DNA of 64,000 bases from JAZKHE01 sp040385525 (GTDB lineage Bacteria; Bacteroidota; Bacteroidia; UBA4408): the NCBI GenBank assembly GCA_040385525.1, contig JAZKHE010000002.1, positions 868,001 to 932,000 on the forward strand. The letters run 5' to 3'. The stretch's first letter is position 1. Each line of letters starts with the position of its first letter. Shown here one piece after another: positions 51,530-61,196 of this stretch. The notes under the pieces were generated by a model. The model saw only the letters and a program-made list of their open reading frames with translations, had not been told where the DNA came from and searched no databases. Both the position numbers and the translations under genes were made by a program.

Positions 51530-51614
51530 TATTGTATTTTAATACTACAAATTTACGCAAATTGTTTTAAGCATAGACATTTGAAAATAAAAGATTAAAT
51601 AGTGAATATCACTT

Positions 51615-51986
51615 TCATCGTTTATCTTCCCAAACCAATTTTTCATTAGTTCGATTTTTGAAGAAATCTGTACATTTTCCATCGCCATTTCCAGTAATTC
51701 CTCCATCAGGCGAACATATTACGTTACAATTCTCATCAAGCAGTATACTTGGTACATCACAACAATATGATGTTATATAATGAACCTTTGCGCCTTTGTA
51801 ATTATAACTCCAAATTTTTACAGGAGGATTTCTTTTGGGCGCATTTTCAATTTCTTCTATTTTAATCGTAATACACTCTTTTGGGTTTTCTGAAGACTCT
51901 TTGTCGTCATTTTTTCTACATCCAAAAAATAATGAAATCAATATTACTAATAGTTGACCTATTTTAGCTATTGTATTTACTATCAT
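51615..51986 (-). CDS. Cys-rich lipoprotein
   Basis: 123 residues. Lipobox LFFGC (Cys23) after a hydrophobic segment. The mature part has CITIKIEEIENAPKRNPPVKIWSY and a C-terminal block with CCDVPSILLDENCNVICSPDGGITGNGDGKC. It resembles the DUF6970-type small secreted proteins, from memory. Function unknown. Confidence 0.7.
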   Translation of the reverse strand: MIVNTIAKIGQLLVILISLFFGCRKNDDKESSENPKECITIKIEEIENAPKRNPPVKIWSYNYKGAKVHYITSYCCDVPSILLDENCNVICSPDGGITGNGDGKCTDFFKNRTNEKLVWEDKR

Positions 51987-52038
51987 TTAACTAATATTAT
52001 TTTTTTTTGCTGTTAACGAATTTAATCAAAAATAAGCT

Positions 52039-52077
52039 AAAAAAACTCTACTTTTTATAGTAGAGTTTATTTTTTTA
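52039..52077 (-). terminator. Terminator after the FG-GAP protein gene
   Basis: AACTCTACT and AGTAGAGTT pair around TTTTTAT, with A and T runs on both sides. Confidence 0.75.
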
Positions 52078-52084
52078 ATTATTT

Positions 52085-53455
52085 TTAGTTTTTAATCCAT
52101 TTACCAATACTTTTTTCATTTTTTGAATTAATTAGTTCGTGAAAATAAATTCCTTCACATAAATGACTAACATCAATAGTTTCATTTGCGCTATTTATAT
52201 TTTGAATTAGCACTTCTCTACCCAATGCGTCCTTAAAAATTATCGTGGCTGGTAAAATAATATTGCTTGTTATGTTAATTGTTTCTGTACCTGGATTAGG
52301 AAAAATATTGAGCAATTCACTAGTTTTATTATCTATTAATTGAATCCCCACACTATAACAAAACAAGATTCCAATTTTATCTGAATAAGAATTAGCTGTT
52401 GCTATGTCCATTTTACCATCGCCATTAAAATCTGAACTAACAACAGAGATTGGGATTGGAAAAAGTTCAAAATTCTCAGCTGTGGCAAAACTACCCGTAC
52501 CATCCCCTAACAAAACAGAAACATTATCCGAACTTGAATTTGCCAATATTAAATCTATTTTACCATCTGAATTTATATCTGGGCTAATTATAGAAAAAGG
52601 TGATATTCCAGCAGTAAAATTAGTAACAGTGCCAAAACTACCAAGTCCGTCGCCTAACAAAACAGAAATGCCATTATTTGAATTGTAGTTTGCAGTTGCT
52701 AAATCTAATTTTCCGTCCGCATTAAAATCGTTGCAAGTAATGGAAGAAGGTTGATCACCAATAGCGAAATTAGTCGCTGCAGCAAAATTTCCCAATCCAT
52801 TGCCTAGTAAAATAGAAATGTTTTTTGAAGTGTTGTTTGCACTTGCAATATCCATTTTCCCATCGGTATTAAAATCGGAAACCACTATAAAATTTGGGCT
52901 TGTACCTACAGAATAATTAGTTGCTGTAGCAAATTCTCCCAATCCATTGCCTAATAAAACAGATACATTATTTGATAGGGGGTTTGCAACCGCCAAATCT
53001 ATTTTTCCATCGGTATTAAAATCAGTACTTGTAACACAATAAGCAGATAGCCCAGCAGGAAAATTAGTTGCTGGATCAAACCCCCCTGTACCGTTACCTA
53101 ACAAAACAGAAATATTATTTGTGCCATGGTTAGCTGTAGCTAAATCTAATTTGCCATCTGCATTAAAATCTGCAGTTGTAACTGAAAATGGATATGTACC
53201 ACCCACATCAAAATTAACTGGTATAGCAAAACTCCCATCGCCATTACCAATTAATATTGATACATTATTTGAACTCCTATTTGCAACTGCTAAATCCATT
53301 TTGCCATCCTCATTAAAATCTCCGTTAATGAGAGAGGATGGATTTACTCCAGCATCGAAATTGGAATTTGCAGAAAAACATAATTGAGCAATAGCATAAT
53401 TATTTTCTATAAAAAATAAATAAACAAAAATAATTTGGCAAATTAATTTTTTCAT
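52085..53455 (-). CDS. Secreted FG-GAP/VCBS repeat protein with T9SS sorting domain
   Basis: 456 residues. A signal peptide is followed by seven ~49-residue FG-GAP repeats (about 26-375). Each has a calcium loop such as DFNADGKLDLATAN, DFNTDGKIDLAVAN or DINSDGKIDLILAN. The tail (NIFPNPGTETINITS to the C-terminal EKSIGKWIKN) is a type A T9SS sorting domain, so the protein is probably carried to the cell surface. The near-identical repeats can recombine. Confidence 0.9.
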   Translation of the reverse strand: MKKLICQIIFVYLFFIENNYAIAQLCFSANSNFDAGVNPSSLINGDFNEDGKMDLAVANRSSNNVSILIGNGDGSFAIPVNFDVGGTYPFSVTTADFNADGKLDLATANHGTNNISVLLGNGTGGFDPATNFPAGLSAYCVTSTDFNTDGKIDLAVANPLSNNVSVLLGNGLGEFATATNYSVGTSPNFIVVSDFNTDGKMDIASANNTSKNISILLGNGLGNFAAATNFAIGDQPSSITCNDFNADGKLDLATANYNSNNGISVLLGDGLGSFGTVTNFTAGISPFSIISPDINSDGKIDLILANSSSDNVSVLLGDGTGSFATAENFELFPIPISVVSSDFNGDGKMDIATANSYSDKIGILFCYSVGIQLIDNKTSELLNIFPNPGTETINITSNIILPATIIFKDALGREVLIQNINSANETIDVSHLCEGIYFHELINSKNEKSIGKWIKN

Positions 53456-53572
53456 GACTTTACAATTTTATATTTATTTGGAGTTTTAGTTAAGAAATAA
53501 CTTTTAGCTATGTGATTTGGTTAGCTAATATACATTTTTATATTTAAACGCCAACTATTTTAAGGCTGAAAC

Positions 53573-53603
53573 AAAAAAGGCTTCCAATTTGGAAGCCTTT
53601 TTT
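53573..53603 (-). terminator. Terminator after secDF
   Basis: AGGCTTCCAA and TTGGAAGCCT form a perfect 10-base stem between A and T runs. Confidence 0.9.
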
Positions 53604-53620
53604 GATTTGTATCTTAATAA

Positions 53621-56600
53621 TTAAGCTTTTTTAATTTCTTCTTTTGTTTTTCTATCTAAGTCGATTACTATTGGTGTAGAAATACATAATGAAGAATATG
53701 TACCAATTACACGACCAATTAATAAGGCAAATATAAAGCCTCTAATTACTTCGCCACCAAAAATAAAGATTACTAATAATACAAAGAAAATAGTTAATGA
53801 TGTATTAATTGTACGGCTTAATGTACTGTTTAGTGCGTAGTTAATTGTTTTAATTTTTTCTTCGCCAGTAACATCTTTTTTGTTGTTGTTAGTTAAGTAT
53901 TCACGAATTCTATCAAATACTACAACGCTCTCCGTCATGGTGTAACCCATAACTGTTAAAATTGCAGCAATAAAATGTTGATCTATTTCTAATGAGAATG
54001 GTAACACACCATTAAATATAGCATAAACAGCTAATACAATTAAAACGTCATGGAACAAGGCAACTACTGCACCAATACCATATTGCCATTTTCTAAAACG
54101 AATAAAGATGTAAACAAACATTAATAAACAAGAGAATAAGATAGACCAAACGGCTGATGATTTAATATCATCAGAAATATTTTCGCCTACTTTTTCTGAG
54201 TTTAAAATTTCGAATTTAGTACCCATTTTAGTTAAACCATCTGTTAATTTGGTTTCAACTTTAGCATCGGTAGTTGTTTCGTTTTCGTCAATTAAATAAG
54301 CAGTTGTAATTTTTAACTGATTATCTTTTCCATACGTTTTAACTTCTGGTTCTTTACCAAAAACAGCTTCTTCGCCTAATGCAGTTCTAACCTCGTCAGT
54401 ACGCATATCTTTATCAAAACGTACTACATAAGTTCTACCTCCTTTAAAATCTACACCAAGGTTTAAGCCTTTTTGCATGTAAGCTACAATACCTGCAACA
54501 ATAACTAAAGTAGAAATTAAGTAATAAATTTTACGTTTTCCTACGAAGTTAATATTGATGTTTTTGTAAAGGTTGTCAGTCATTTTAATTGAGAAGTTGA
54601 TTTTTTTGTTTTTGCTCAACATCCAATCAAACACTAATCTTGTAATTAAAATAGCACAGAATAATGAAGTTAATACTCCAATAATTAGCGTAGTAGCAAA
54701 TCCTTGAATTGGACCTGTTCCAAACGCATACAAAATAATACCTAACAATAATAAAGTAATGTTTGAATCTAAGATAGACGACATAGCATGTCTAAATCCT
54801 TCTTTAATAGCAACGTTAACTGATGCGCCACCATGTAACTCCTCACGAATACGTTCAAAAATTAAGATGTTTGCATCTACCGATAAACCAATAGTTAAAA
54901 TAATACCAGCAATACCAGGTAATGTTAATACAGCTCCTAACGATGTTAAAATACCCATCATAAAGAAGATGTTTACAAATAACGCTAAGTTGGCAACCCA
55001 ACCAGAGTTACCATAGTAAAACGCCATAAACAATAAGATAACGATAATAGCAATTACAAACGATGTTAAACTCGCTTCAATAGCTTCTTGACCTAAAGAT
55101 GGACCAACAACTGCTTCTTGAACAATTTTAGCAGTAGCAGGCAATTTACCAGCTTTTAAAATGTTAGCTAAATCTTTTGCTTCATTAATATCAAAGTTTC
55201 CGCTAATTGAAGAACGACCTCCAGAAATTTCAGCATTTACAGTTGGGAAAGAATAAACGTAGTTATCTAACACAATTGCAATAGATTTACCAATGTTTTC
55301 GCCAGTTAAACGTTTCCAAATTTGAGCGCCTTCAGCATTCATTGTCATAGAAACTTCTGCACGAGAGCTATTTTGAGTAAAATCGCCACTAGCATCAGTA
55401 ATTACGTTTCCTTCTAATGGAGGACGACCATCGCTTTTAGAAACTCTAATAGCTATTAATTGTAAAAAGTTTCCGCCTTTATCAATTGCTTTTACCGTCC
55501 AAAGTAAACGTAAGTTTTTAGGTAACATACTTTGTACTTCTGGCATTGCGAAGTAAGCATTAATTTTTGCAGTATCTTTAATATTAGCAGTACCTACAAT
55601 TGGTCCTTCTAAAGCAACCATACCTTGTTGCTGTTGTTGTATTGCGGGTTGCAAAACATCAAACAAAGGCATATCTGCATTCTTTTTAGAAGTATCTGCA
55701 GTTGCAGAAGTTGGTTTTGCAGAATCTAATTTAGCTAATAAAGAATTATCTGTTTTTTTAGTTGTATCTGCTTTTGCAACAGTAGCAGAATCTGCAGGAG
55801 TTAAATTAGTTTCAACTTTAACGTCTTTTTTAATAGCATTAATGTCGGCAATTTTTTTGTTTACCTCCATCATTAAGCTAGCTAAATTATCAGCGCGGTT
55901 ATCGTAAGTTTCCCAAAACTCTAGGTTTGCAGTTCCTTGCAATAATTTACGTACACGTATTTTATCTTTTACACCAGGTAATTCAATTAATATACGACCC
56001 GAAACATCTAATTTTTGAATGTTTGGTTGTGTTACACCAAATTTATCAATACGAGTTCTTAAAATGTTAAACGAACGATCGATAGCGTCGTTTGCTTCTT
56101 TTTTAATAACAGCAATAACTTGCTCGTTAGTCGACTCAAATTTAATTTTGTCTTTTAACTCTAAAGTATTAAAAATACTAGAAAGTTTTCCGTTAGGACT
56201 AACTTCAGAGTATGCTTCACCAAATAAAGTAACAAAATCTTTTTGGCTTTTAGCTTGGTTTTTAGCAGCTAATGAAAGTGCTTTGTTAAAGTTTTCGTCT
56301 TTGTTAAAGTTGCTCATCGATTTAATTAAATCGGCAACAGACACCTCTAACATTACGTTCATACCACCACGTAAATCCAAACCTAAGTTTAGTTCTTTTT
56401 CTTTACACTCTCTGTAAGTGTAGTTTTTTAAGAAAATGTTAAAAACTGGTTCTCCAGAAATCGAATCTAAATAACGACGCTCAAAAACTTCAAAAATAGA
56501 ATCTTTGTTGGTAGCTAAAACCGATTTGTTTTTGTCGGCCATTCGTTGAGCGTACTCGCGTGCGTCAGTCTCTACGCTTTTGGTTATTAATGTAAACGAA

Positions 56601-56665
56601 AGTTGAAAAACACAAACAACCGCTAAGGCAATAGCAAAGAATTTAATTGCACCTTTATTTTGCAT
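53621..56665 (-). CDS. secDF: Fused protein translocase subunit SecDF
   Basis: 1014 residues, SecD and SecF in one chain with 12 predicted helices. The SecD part has LDLRGGMNVMLEVS, a P1 domain with a low-complexity Thr/Ala/Lys insert (about 285-345), and the SecD/F helix bundle; the SecF part starts near residue 670. Drives secretion using the proton motive force. The fused form is standard in Bacteroidota. Promoter TATATTTG at 56707-56714. Confidence 0.97.
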   Translation of the reverse strand: MQNKGAIKFFAIALAVVCVFQLSFTLITKSVETDAREYAQRMADKNKSVLATNKDSIFEVFERRYLDSISGEPVFNIFLKNYTYRECKEKELNLGLDLRGGMNVMLEVSVADLIKSMSNFNKDENFNKALSLAAKNQAKSQKDFVTLFGEAYSEVSPNGKLSSIFNTLELKDKIKFESTNEQVIAVIKKEANDAIDRSFNILRTRIDKFGVTQPNIQKLDVSGRILIELPGVKDKIRVRKLLQGTANLEFWETYDNRADNLASLMMEVNKKIADINAIKKDVKVETNLTPADSATVAKADTTKKTDNSLLAKLDSAKPTSATADTSKKNADMPLFDVLQPAIQQQQQGMVALEGPIVGTANIKDTAKINAYFAMPEVQSMLPKNLRLLWTVKAIDKGGNFLQLIAIRVSKSDGRPPLEGNVITDASGDFTQNSSRAEVSMTMNAEGAQIWKRLTGENIGKSIAIVLDNYVYSFPTVNAEISGGRSSISGNFDINEAKDLANILKAGKLPATAKIVQEAVVGPSLGQEAIEASLTSFVIAIIVILLFMAFYYGNSGWVANLALFVNIFFMMGILTSLGAVLTLPGIAGIILTIGLSVDANILIFERIREELHGGASVNVAIKEGFRHAMSSILDSNITLLLLGIILYAFGTGPIQGFATTLIIGVLTSLFCAILITRLVFDWMLSKNKKINFSIKMTDNLYKNININFVGKRKIYYLISTLVIVAGIVAYMQKGLNLGVDFKGGRTYVVRFDKDMRTDEVRTALGEEAVFGKEPEVKTYGKDNQLKITTAYLIDENETTTDAKVETKLTDGLTKMGTKFEILNSEKVGENISDDIKSSAVWSILFSCLLMFVYIFIRFRKWQYGIGAVVALFHDVLIVLAVYAIFNGVLPFSLEIDQHFIAAILTVMGYTMTESVVVFDRIREYLTNNNKKDVTGEEKIKTINYALNSTLSRTINTSLTIFFVLLVIFIFGGEVIRGFIFALLIGRVIGTYSSLCISTPIVIDLDRKTKEEIKKA

Positions 56666-56706
56666 ATCTAATTATAATTTATTTTCGAAAAAAAATATTA
56701 AGGCTG

Positions 56707-56714
56707 CAAATATA
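56707..56714 (-). promoter_or_regulatory. -7 box of secDF
   Basis: TATATTTG on the minus strand, 41 bases before the secDF ATG. Only a weak TTGG lies at the -33 position. Confidence 0.6.
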
Positions 56715-56819
56715 GAATAACTAAATTTATTTACCAATTTTATAAAAAATAGCTTTAAAACTTCTAAATGGTGCATTATTGCTAATAATTTGGTAAATTC
56801 GTAGAGTCAAAATAAAAAT

Positions 56820-59069
56820 ATGCGTTTAAAAATATTGATTTTTTTGAGTTTTTGTTCACTTTTTTGTTCAAAAGCAAGCTTTTCTCAAACCGTATTACCT
56901 TATGTTTTTGTAAGAGTAGATTCGGTTGAGGTAAAAAATGGCTCCGTTTTATTAAACAATGCTTGGGCTGGCGGTATAAATTATGCTCAATTTGGAGCTA
57001 TTGATTTAAACTTAGATGGAATTAAAGATTTAGTAGTTTTTGATAGAACTGGTAACAAAATCTCTACTTATTTAAATGGAGGAACTGCAAATACTGTAGA
57101 TTATAAATACACTACTGCTTACAAAGCAAACTTTCCGAAGATTAGCAATTATATGTTGGTTTACGATTACAATTGCGATGGTAAAGAAGATTTTTTTACT
57201 TATGCCCCAGGAGGAATGGCTTGTTATAAAAATATAAGCAATGCAACCGATGGTTTAAAATTTGAAAAAGTAAGCGATTTAATAAAAAGTACTTTTTGTA
57301 GTAGTCAAAACTTGAATTTATATGTTAGTTCTGTTGATTTGCCAGCATTAGTTGATATGGATAATGATGGCGATATGGATGTTTTAACCTTTAGCATATT
57401 AGGTAGCTATGTTGAATACCATGAAAATCAATCAAAAGAATTATATGGTGTTTGCGATAGTTTAATTTTTGTACAGCAAAATAAATACTGGGGCAATTTT
57501 TATGAAAATTCAAGTAATAATACATGTGTTTTAAATGTTCCAGCAAGACCCTGTACTGATTTGCCAGAGGGAGGTGGAATTATAAATTCACCAATAACTG
57601 ACGATAATGCAAAATCAATAAATCATGCTGGCTCAACTTTATTTGCAATAGATTTAGATGCAGATGGTGATAAAGAATTAATGCTAGGAGATGTTTCGCA
57701 TACAAATATTGTAATGCTTACCAATGGAGGTGATGCTACTACATCTAACATCACTGCTCAAATAGATAGCTTCCCTTCTAATTCAACAAAAGTAAATATT
57801 CCAATATTTCCAGGGTCGTTTCAGTTAGATGTAAATAATGATGGTGTAAAAGATTTGTTGTTTAGTCCGAATGCTGGAAATGGCTCCGAAAATAATAAAT
57901 CGGTTTGGTATTATAAAAACACAGGAACTAACGCTTTGCCCGTATTTGAATATCAACAAAATAACTTTTTGCAAAACGATATGATAGAAATTGGCGAAGG
58001 AGCTTACCCAAATTTTGTTGATTATGATGCTGATGGATTATTGGATATTGCCATTGGAAGCAGTGGTTATTATCAAAGCAACGGAAGTTTAAAATCTAAA
58101 TTAGCTGTTTTTAAAAATATAGGCACAACTATAAAACCAAAATTTCAATTGATTAATTACGATTACTCAAATATTTCGCAACACAATTTGGTTGGATTTT
58201 ATCCCACTTTTGGAGATTTAGATGCTGATGGTGATAAAGATATAATTGCAGGTTTATCTGATGGTAGTTTGTGTTATTTTGAAAACACAGCTGCATCTGG
58301 CAACGCAGCCAACTATGTTTTAATTTCAACAAGTTACCAAGCAATAGATGTTGGGCAAAGTGCAACCCCACAATTAGTTGATGTAGATAGAGACGGAATG
58401 TTAGATTTGTTAATTGGGGAAAGAAGTGGAAATGTAAATTATTATAGAAACAAAGGAACATCAACAAATGCAGTTTATAATTTAATCAGTTCAACTTTTG
58501 GAGAAGTTAATGTTTCTCCATTTGGAAATATTATTGGTTATTCATCTCCGCGTTTGTTTGATAATGCGGGTGTTTATACACTATTTTCAGGTTCTGACGA
58601 GGGTGGAATTAATAGATATATAAATATAGATGGAAATTTAACTAACGCATTCGATCGAAAAGATTCTACTTACATAAATATTAACGAAGGTATTCGTTCG
58701 TCTATTGATATTGCAGATATTACAGGCGATGGTAATCCTGAAATGATAATTGGGAATTATGCAGGTGGAATTAGTTTTTACATAAATGACCCAACAAAAG
58801 TAGGAGTAAAGATGCACAAAGAAATTAGTAATAATTATTCCATTTATCCTAACCCAACAACTCATTCGTTTACGCTTGAAAGTTCAAATAATAAAAATCA
58901 AATTATTAAATTGTATAATTTGTTAGGGCAGGAGCAAAGTATAGAAACAGAACCAATTTCAGAAACAAAAACAAAAGTTACAACTACACATCTTTTAAAT
59001 GGAATTTATGTTTTTCAATTTCAAAATAATGGTTTTACTGTTAGAGAAAGAATTGTAATTCAGAATTAA
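56820..59069 (+). CDS. FG-GAP repeat secreted protein with T9SS sorting domain
   Basis: 749 residues. A signal peptide (KILIFLSFCSLFCSKASFSQ) is followed by irregular FG-GAP/VCBS repeats with calcium loops such as DLDADGDKELMLGD, DVNNDGVKDLLFS, DYDADGLLDIAIG and DVDRDGMLDLLIG. The T9SS type A tail is YPNPTTHSFTLE to VRERIVIQN. It is probably a surface or secreted protein; the role is unknown. Confidence 0.92.
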   Translation: MRLKILIFLSFCSLFCSKASFSQTVLPYVFVRVDSVEVKNGSVLLNNAWAGGINYAQFGAIDLNLDGIKDLVVFDRTGNKISTYLNGGTANTVDYKYTTAYKANFPKISNYMLVYDYNCDGKEDFFTYAPGGMACYKNISNATDGLKFEKVSDLIKSTFCSSQNLNLYVSSVDLPALVDMDNDGDMDVLTFSILGSYVEYHENQSKELYGVCDSLIFVQQNKYWGNFYENSSNNTCVLNVPARPCTDLPEGGGIINSPITDDNAKSINHAGSTLFAIDLDADGDKELMLGDVSHTNIVMLTNGGDATTSNITAQIDSFPSNSTKVNIPIFPGSFQLDVNNDGVKDLLFSPNAGNGSENNKSVWYYKNTGTNALPVFEYQQNNFLQNDMIEIGEGAYPNFVDYDADGLLDIAIGSSGYYQSNGSLKSKLAVFKNIGTTIKPKFQLINYDYSNISQHNLVGFYPTFGDLDADGDKDIIAGLSDGSLCYFENTAASGNAANYVLISTSYQAIDVGQSATPQLVDVDRDGMLDLLIGERSGNVNYYRNKGTSTNAVYNLISSTFGEVNVSPFGNIIGYSSPRLFDNAGVYTLFSGSDEGGINRYINIDGNLTNAFDRKDSTYININEGIRSSIDIADITGDGNPEMIIGNYAGGISFYINDPTKVGVKMHKEISNNYSIYPNPTTHSFTLESSNNKNQIIKLYNLLGQEQSIETEPISETKTKVTTTHLLNGIYVFQFQNNGFTVRERIVIQN

Positions 59070-59073
59070 ATGT

Positions 59074-60543
59074 ATGCCGCAATTTAAATTTATAGTATAC
59101 ATTGTTTTTTTTGCCTTGTTTTTTTCAGCTTGCAGAATTGATCCTCTTGTAATTGATTTAGAAGCGAGCAATTACCCAAAACCAGTTGGTAAAATAATTC
59201 TTAACAAATGCGCCACATCAGGCTGTCATAACGATATTAGTAAAGAAGCAGCTAGTGGTTTATCCTTATCGAGTTGGGAAAAAATGTTTGAAGGAACAAG
59301 AAATGGAGTAACCGTTATTCCTTTTAATCACGCACAAAGTACGTTGTTTTTATATACAAATACTTATCCTGAGTTAGGGATTTCTAACAAGCCAGTAATG
59401 CCTTTTAACGATTCTGCACTTACAATTGATGAGGTAAAATTATTGCAAAAATGGATTGACGAAGGTGCACCCAATGCTAAAGGAGATTTTTATTTTAAAG
59501 ATGATGCTAACGCATCGCGTATATATGTAACAAATCAGGGTTGCGATTTGGTAACTGTTTTTGATGCAAAAACAAAATTGCCTATGCGATACATTAAAGT
59601 GGGTAATTCGCCAGATATAGAATCGCCACACTACATTAAAGTTTCTCCCGACGGAAAATATTGGTATGTAGTTTTTACAAACGGAACTGCATTGCAAAAA
59701 TATAGAACCATTGATAATTCGTTTGTTGCAGAAGCAAATTTAGGTGCTGGAATTTGGAACACATTTACGATTAGTAACGACGGAAAAAAAATATTCGCAG
59801 TAGATTGGAGCGCAAACGGAAAAGTATTTTACATCGATACAGAAACTATGCTTGTAAAACGTAAATACCAAGGCAATGGATTGTTTAATTATCCACACGG
59901 TTGCACACTTTCTAAAAACGATTCTGTTTTATATGTAACTGCTCAAACCGGAAATTTTTTTTATAAAATAGATGTTGGCAATCCTATGGCTCCCGATTTT
60001 GAAGATAGTGAAGTGGTGTTAGACGAAAACACTATGCCTTTGAGTGCTTCTATTTTAGATATACACGAAATAGTTTTTACGCCCGATTATTCGAGTTATG
60101 TTGTAACATGTCAAAAAACAAATGATGTACGTTTTGTAAATGCAAAAACAAACAAAGTTGAAGCAATTGTTCAAACAGGAATTTATCCGCAAGAGTTAGT
60201 TTTTTCAACTTCAAACGATTATTTGTTTGTGTCGTGTCCCGAAGATACATTGGCATTTCCTGGAAGCAGAGGTTGTGTTTCTGTAATTAATTACAAAACA
60301 AAGACCTTAGTAAAAAACATTTATACAGGTTCGCAACCACATGGTTTAGCAATTGACGAAAAAAATAAACTAGTGTATGTTACCAACAGAAATACAACTA
60401 GCGACGGGCCAGCTCCACATCATACCACAGAGTGCGGAGGCAGAAATGGATACGTTACTACTATTGATTTAAATACATTAGAACTTGTTGGTAAAAAGAT
60501 AGAGGTTTCAGTAGATCCTTATTCAGTTGCGGTTAAGAAGTAG
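59074..60543 (+). CDS. Lipoprotein with heme-like motif and YncE-type beta-propeller
   Basis: 489 residues. A lipobox FFSAC (Cys20) is followed by a cytochrome-like N-terminal segment containing C46-ATSG-C51-H52, a CX4CH variant of the c-heme motif, then GVTVIPFNHAQSTLF and PVMPF. The rest is a YncE-type seven-bladed propeller (DGKYWYVVFTNG, DGKKIFAVDWS, NKLVYVTNRNT). It lies 4 bases after the FG-GAP gene, in one operon. Heme binding is an inference. Confidence 0.88.
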   Translation: MPQFKFIVYIVFFALFFSACRIDPLVIDLEASNYPKPVGKIILNKCATSGCHNDISKEAASGLSLSSWEKMFEGTRNGVTVIPFNHAQSTLFLYTNTYPELGISNKPVMPFNDSALTIDEVKLLQKWIDEGAPNAKGDFYFKDDANASRIYVTNQGCDLVTVFDAKTKLPMRYIKVGNSPDIESPHYIKVSPDGKYWYVVFTNGTALQKYRTIDNSFVAEANLGAGIWNTFTISNDGKKIFAVDWSANGKVFYIDTETMLVKRKYQGNGLFNYPHGCTLSKNDSVLYVTAQTGNFFYKIDVGNPMAPDFEDSEVVLDENTMPLSASILDIHEIVFTPDYSSYVVTCQKTNDVRFVNAKTNKVEAIVQTGIYPQELVFSTSNDYLFVSCPEDTLAFPGSRGCVSVINYKTKTLVKNIYTGSQPHGLAIDEKNKLVYVTNRNTTSDGPAPHHTTECGGRNGYVTTIDLNTLELVGKKIEVSVDPYSVAVKK

Positions 60544-60614
60544 GGATTAGGCAACAGTGATTAGTCGATAGTCTTTAGTGCTTAGTTTTTAAAATTAGAA
60601 TTTGTCCCCTTTTT

Positions 60615-60639
60615 TGTCATGCTGACGCAGGAAGCATCT
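60615..60639 (+). repeat. Dispersed 25-base repeat, copy 2
   Basis: A TGTCATGC...GCATCT element, 23 of 25 bases identical to the minus-strand copy at 42479-42503. In the 190-base gap between the propeller and DCC genes, where I see nothing else but the promoter. Confidence 0.6.
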
Positions 60640-60728
60640 CATTTAGTTGATGATAAGGTTAGAATTTAGTTTTTAGAGTTTAGGATTTCAATTACAACAT
60701 TTTAACAACTCACTATACTTATTCTTTT

Positions 60729-60736
60729 TAATTTTG
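60729..60736 (+). promoter_or_regulatory. -7 box of the DCC protein gene
   Basis: TAATTTTG ends 9 bases before the ATG at 60746. It contains the in-frame TTG at 60734, which is therefore a promoter sequence and not a start codon. Confidence 0.65.
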
Positions 60737-60745
60737 CAAACAATT

Positions 60746-61150
60746 ATGGATTACAATAACATTATATTATTTGATGGCGTTTGCAATTTTTGCAATAGCT
60801 CTATCAATTTTGTTATTGAACGCGACCCAAATAAAAAGTTTAAGTTTGCTCCATTGCAAAGCGAAGCGGGCGAAAAAATTCAAAAACAATTTAATTTAGA
60901 TACTACAAAATTTGATAGCGTTTTACTTATTAAAAATGGTAAAGTACTATCTAAATCTACAGCAGCATTATACATTGCAAAAGAGTTAAAAGGTTTATGG
61001 CCTTTACTTTTTGTATTTATAATTGTGCCTCCTTTTTTGCGTAATGCAGTTTACAATTACATAGCCAAAAACCGCTACAAGTGGTTTGGTAAACAAGATA
61101 GTTGTATGATGCCCACTCCCGATTTACGAAGCAGATTTTTGGTAAGTTAA
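60746..61150 (+). CDS. DCC family thiol-disulfide oxidoreductase (DUF393)
   Basis: 134 residues from ATG 60746. It opens MDYNNIILFDGVCNFCNSS, with Cys13 and Cys16 in the DGVCNFC motif, and has a C-terminal hydrophobic stretch (LLFVFIIVPPFLRNAVYNYIAKNRYKWFG), typical of DCC proteins. Thiol redox activity is assumed from the fold. Confidence 0.92.
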   Translation: MDYNNIILFDGVCNFCNSSINFVIERDPNKKFKFAPLQSEAGEKIQKQFNLDTTKFDSVLLIKNGKVLSKSTAALYIAKELKGLWPLLFVFIIVPPFLRNAVYNYIAKNRYKWFGKQDSCMMPTPDLRSRFLVS

Positions 61151-61196
61151 ATTTTTAGCTTGCCATCAAGTAAAAAAAATCTAAATCTTTAAGTTT

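Noticed and set aside
60734..60745. TTG start for the DCC protein.
   Set aside because: The TTG is part of the TAATTTTG -7 box, so it cannot be transcribed as a start; ATG 60746 is used.
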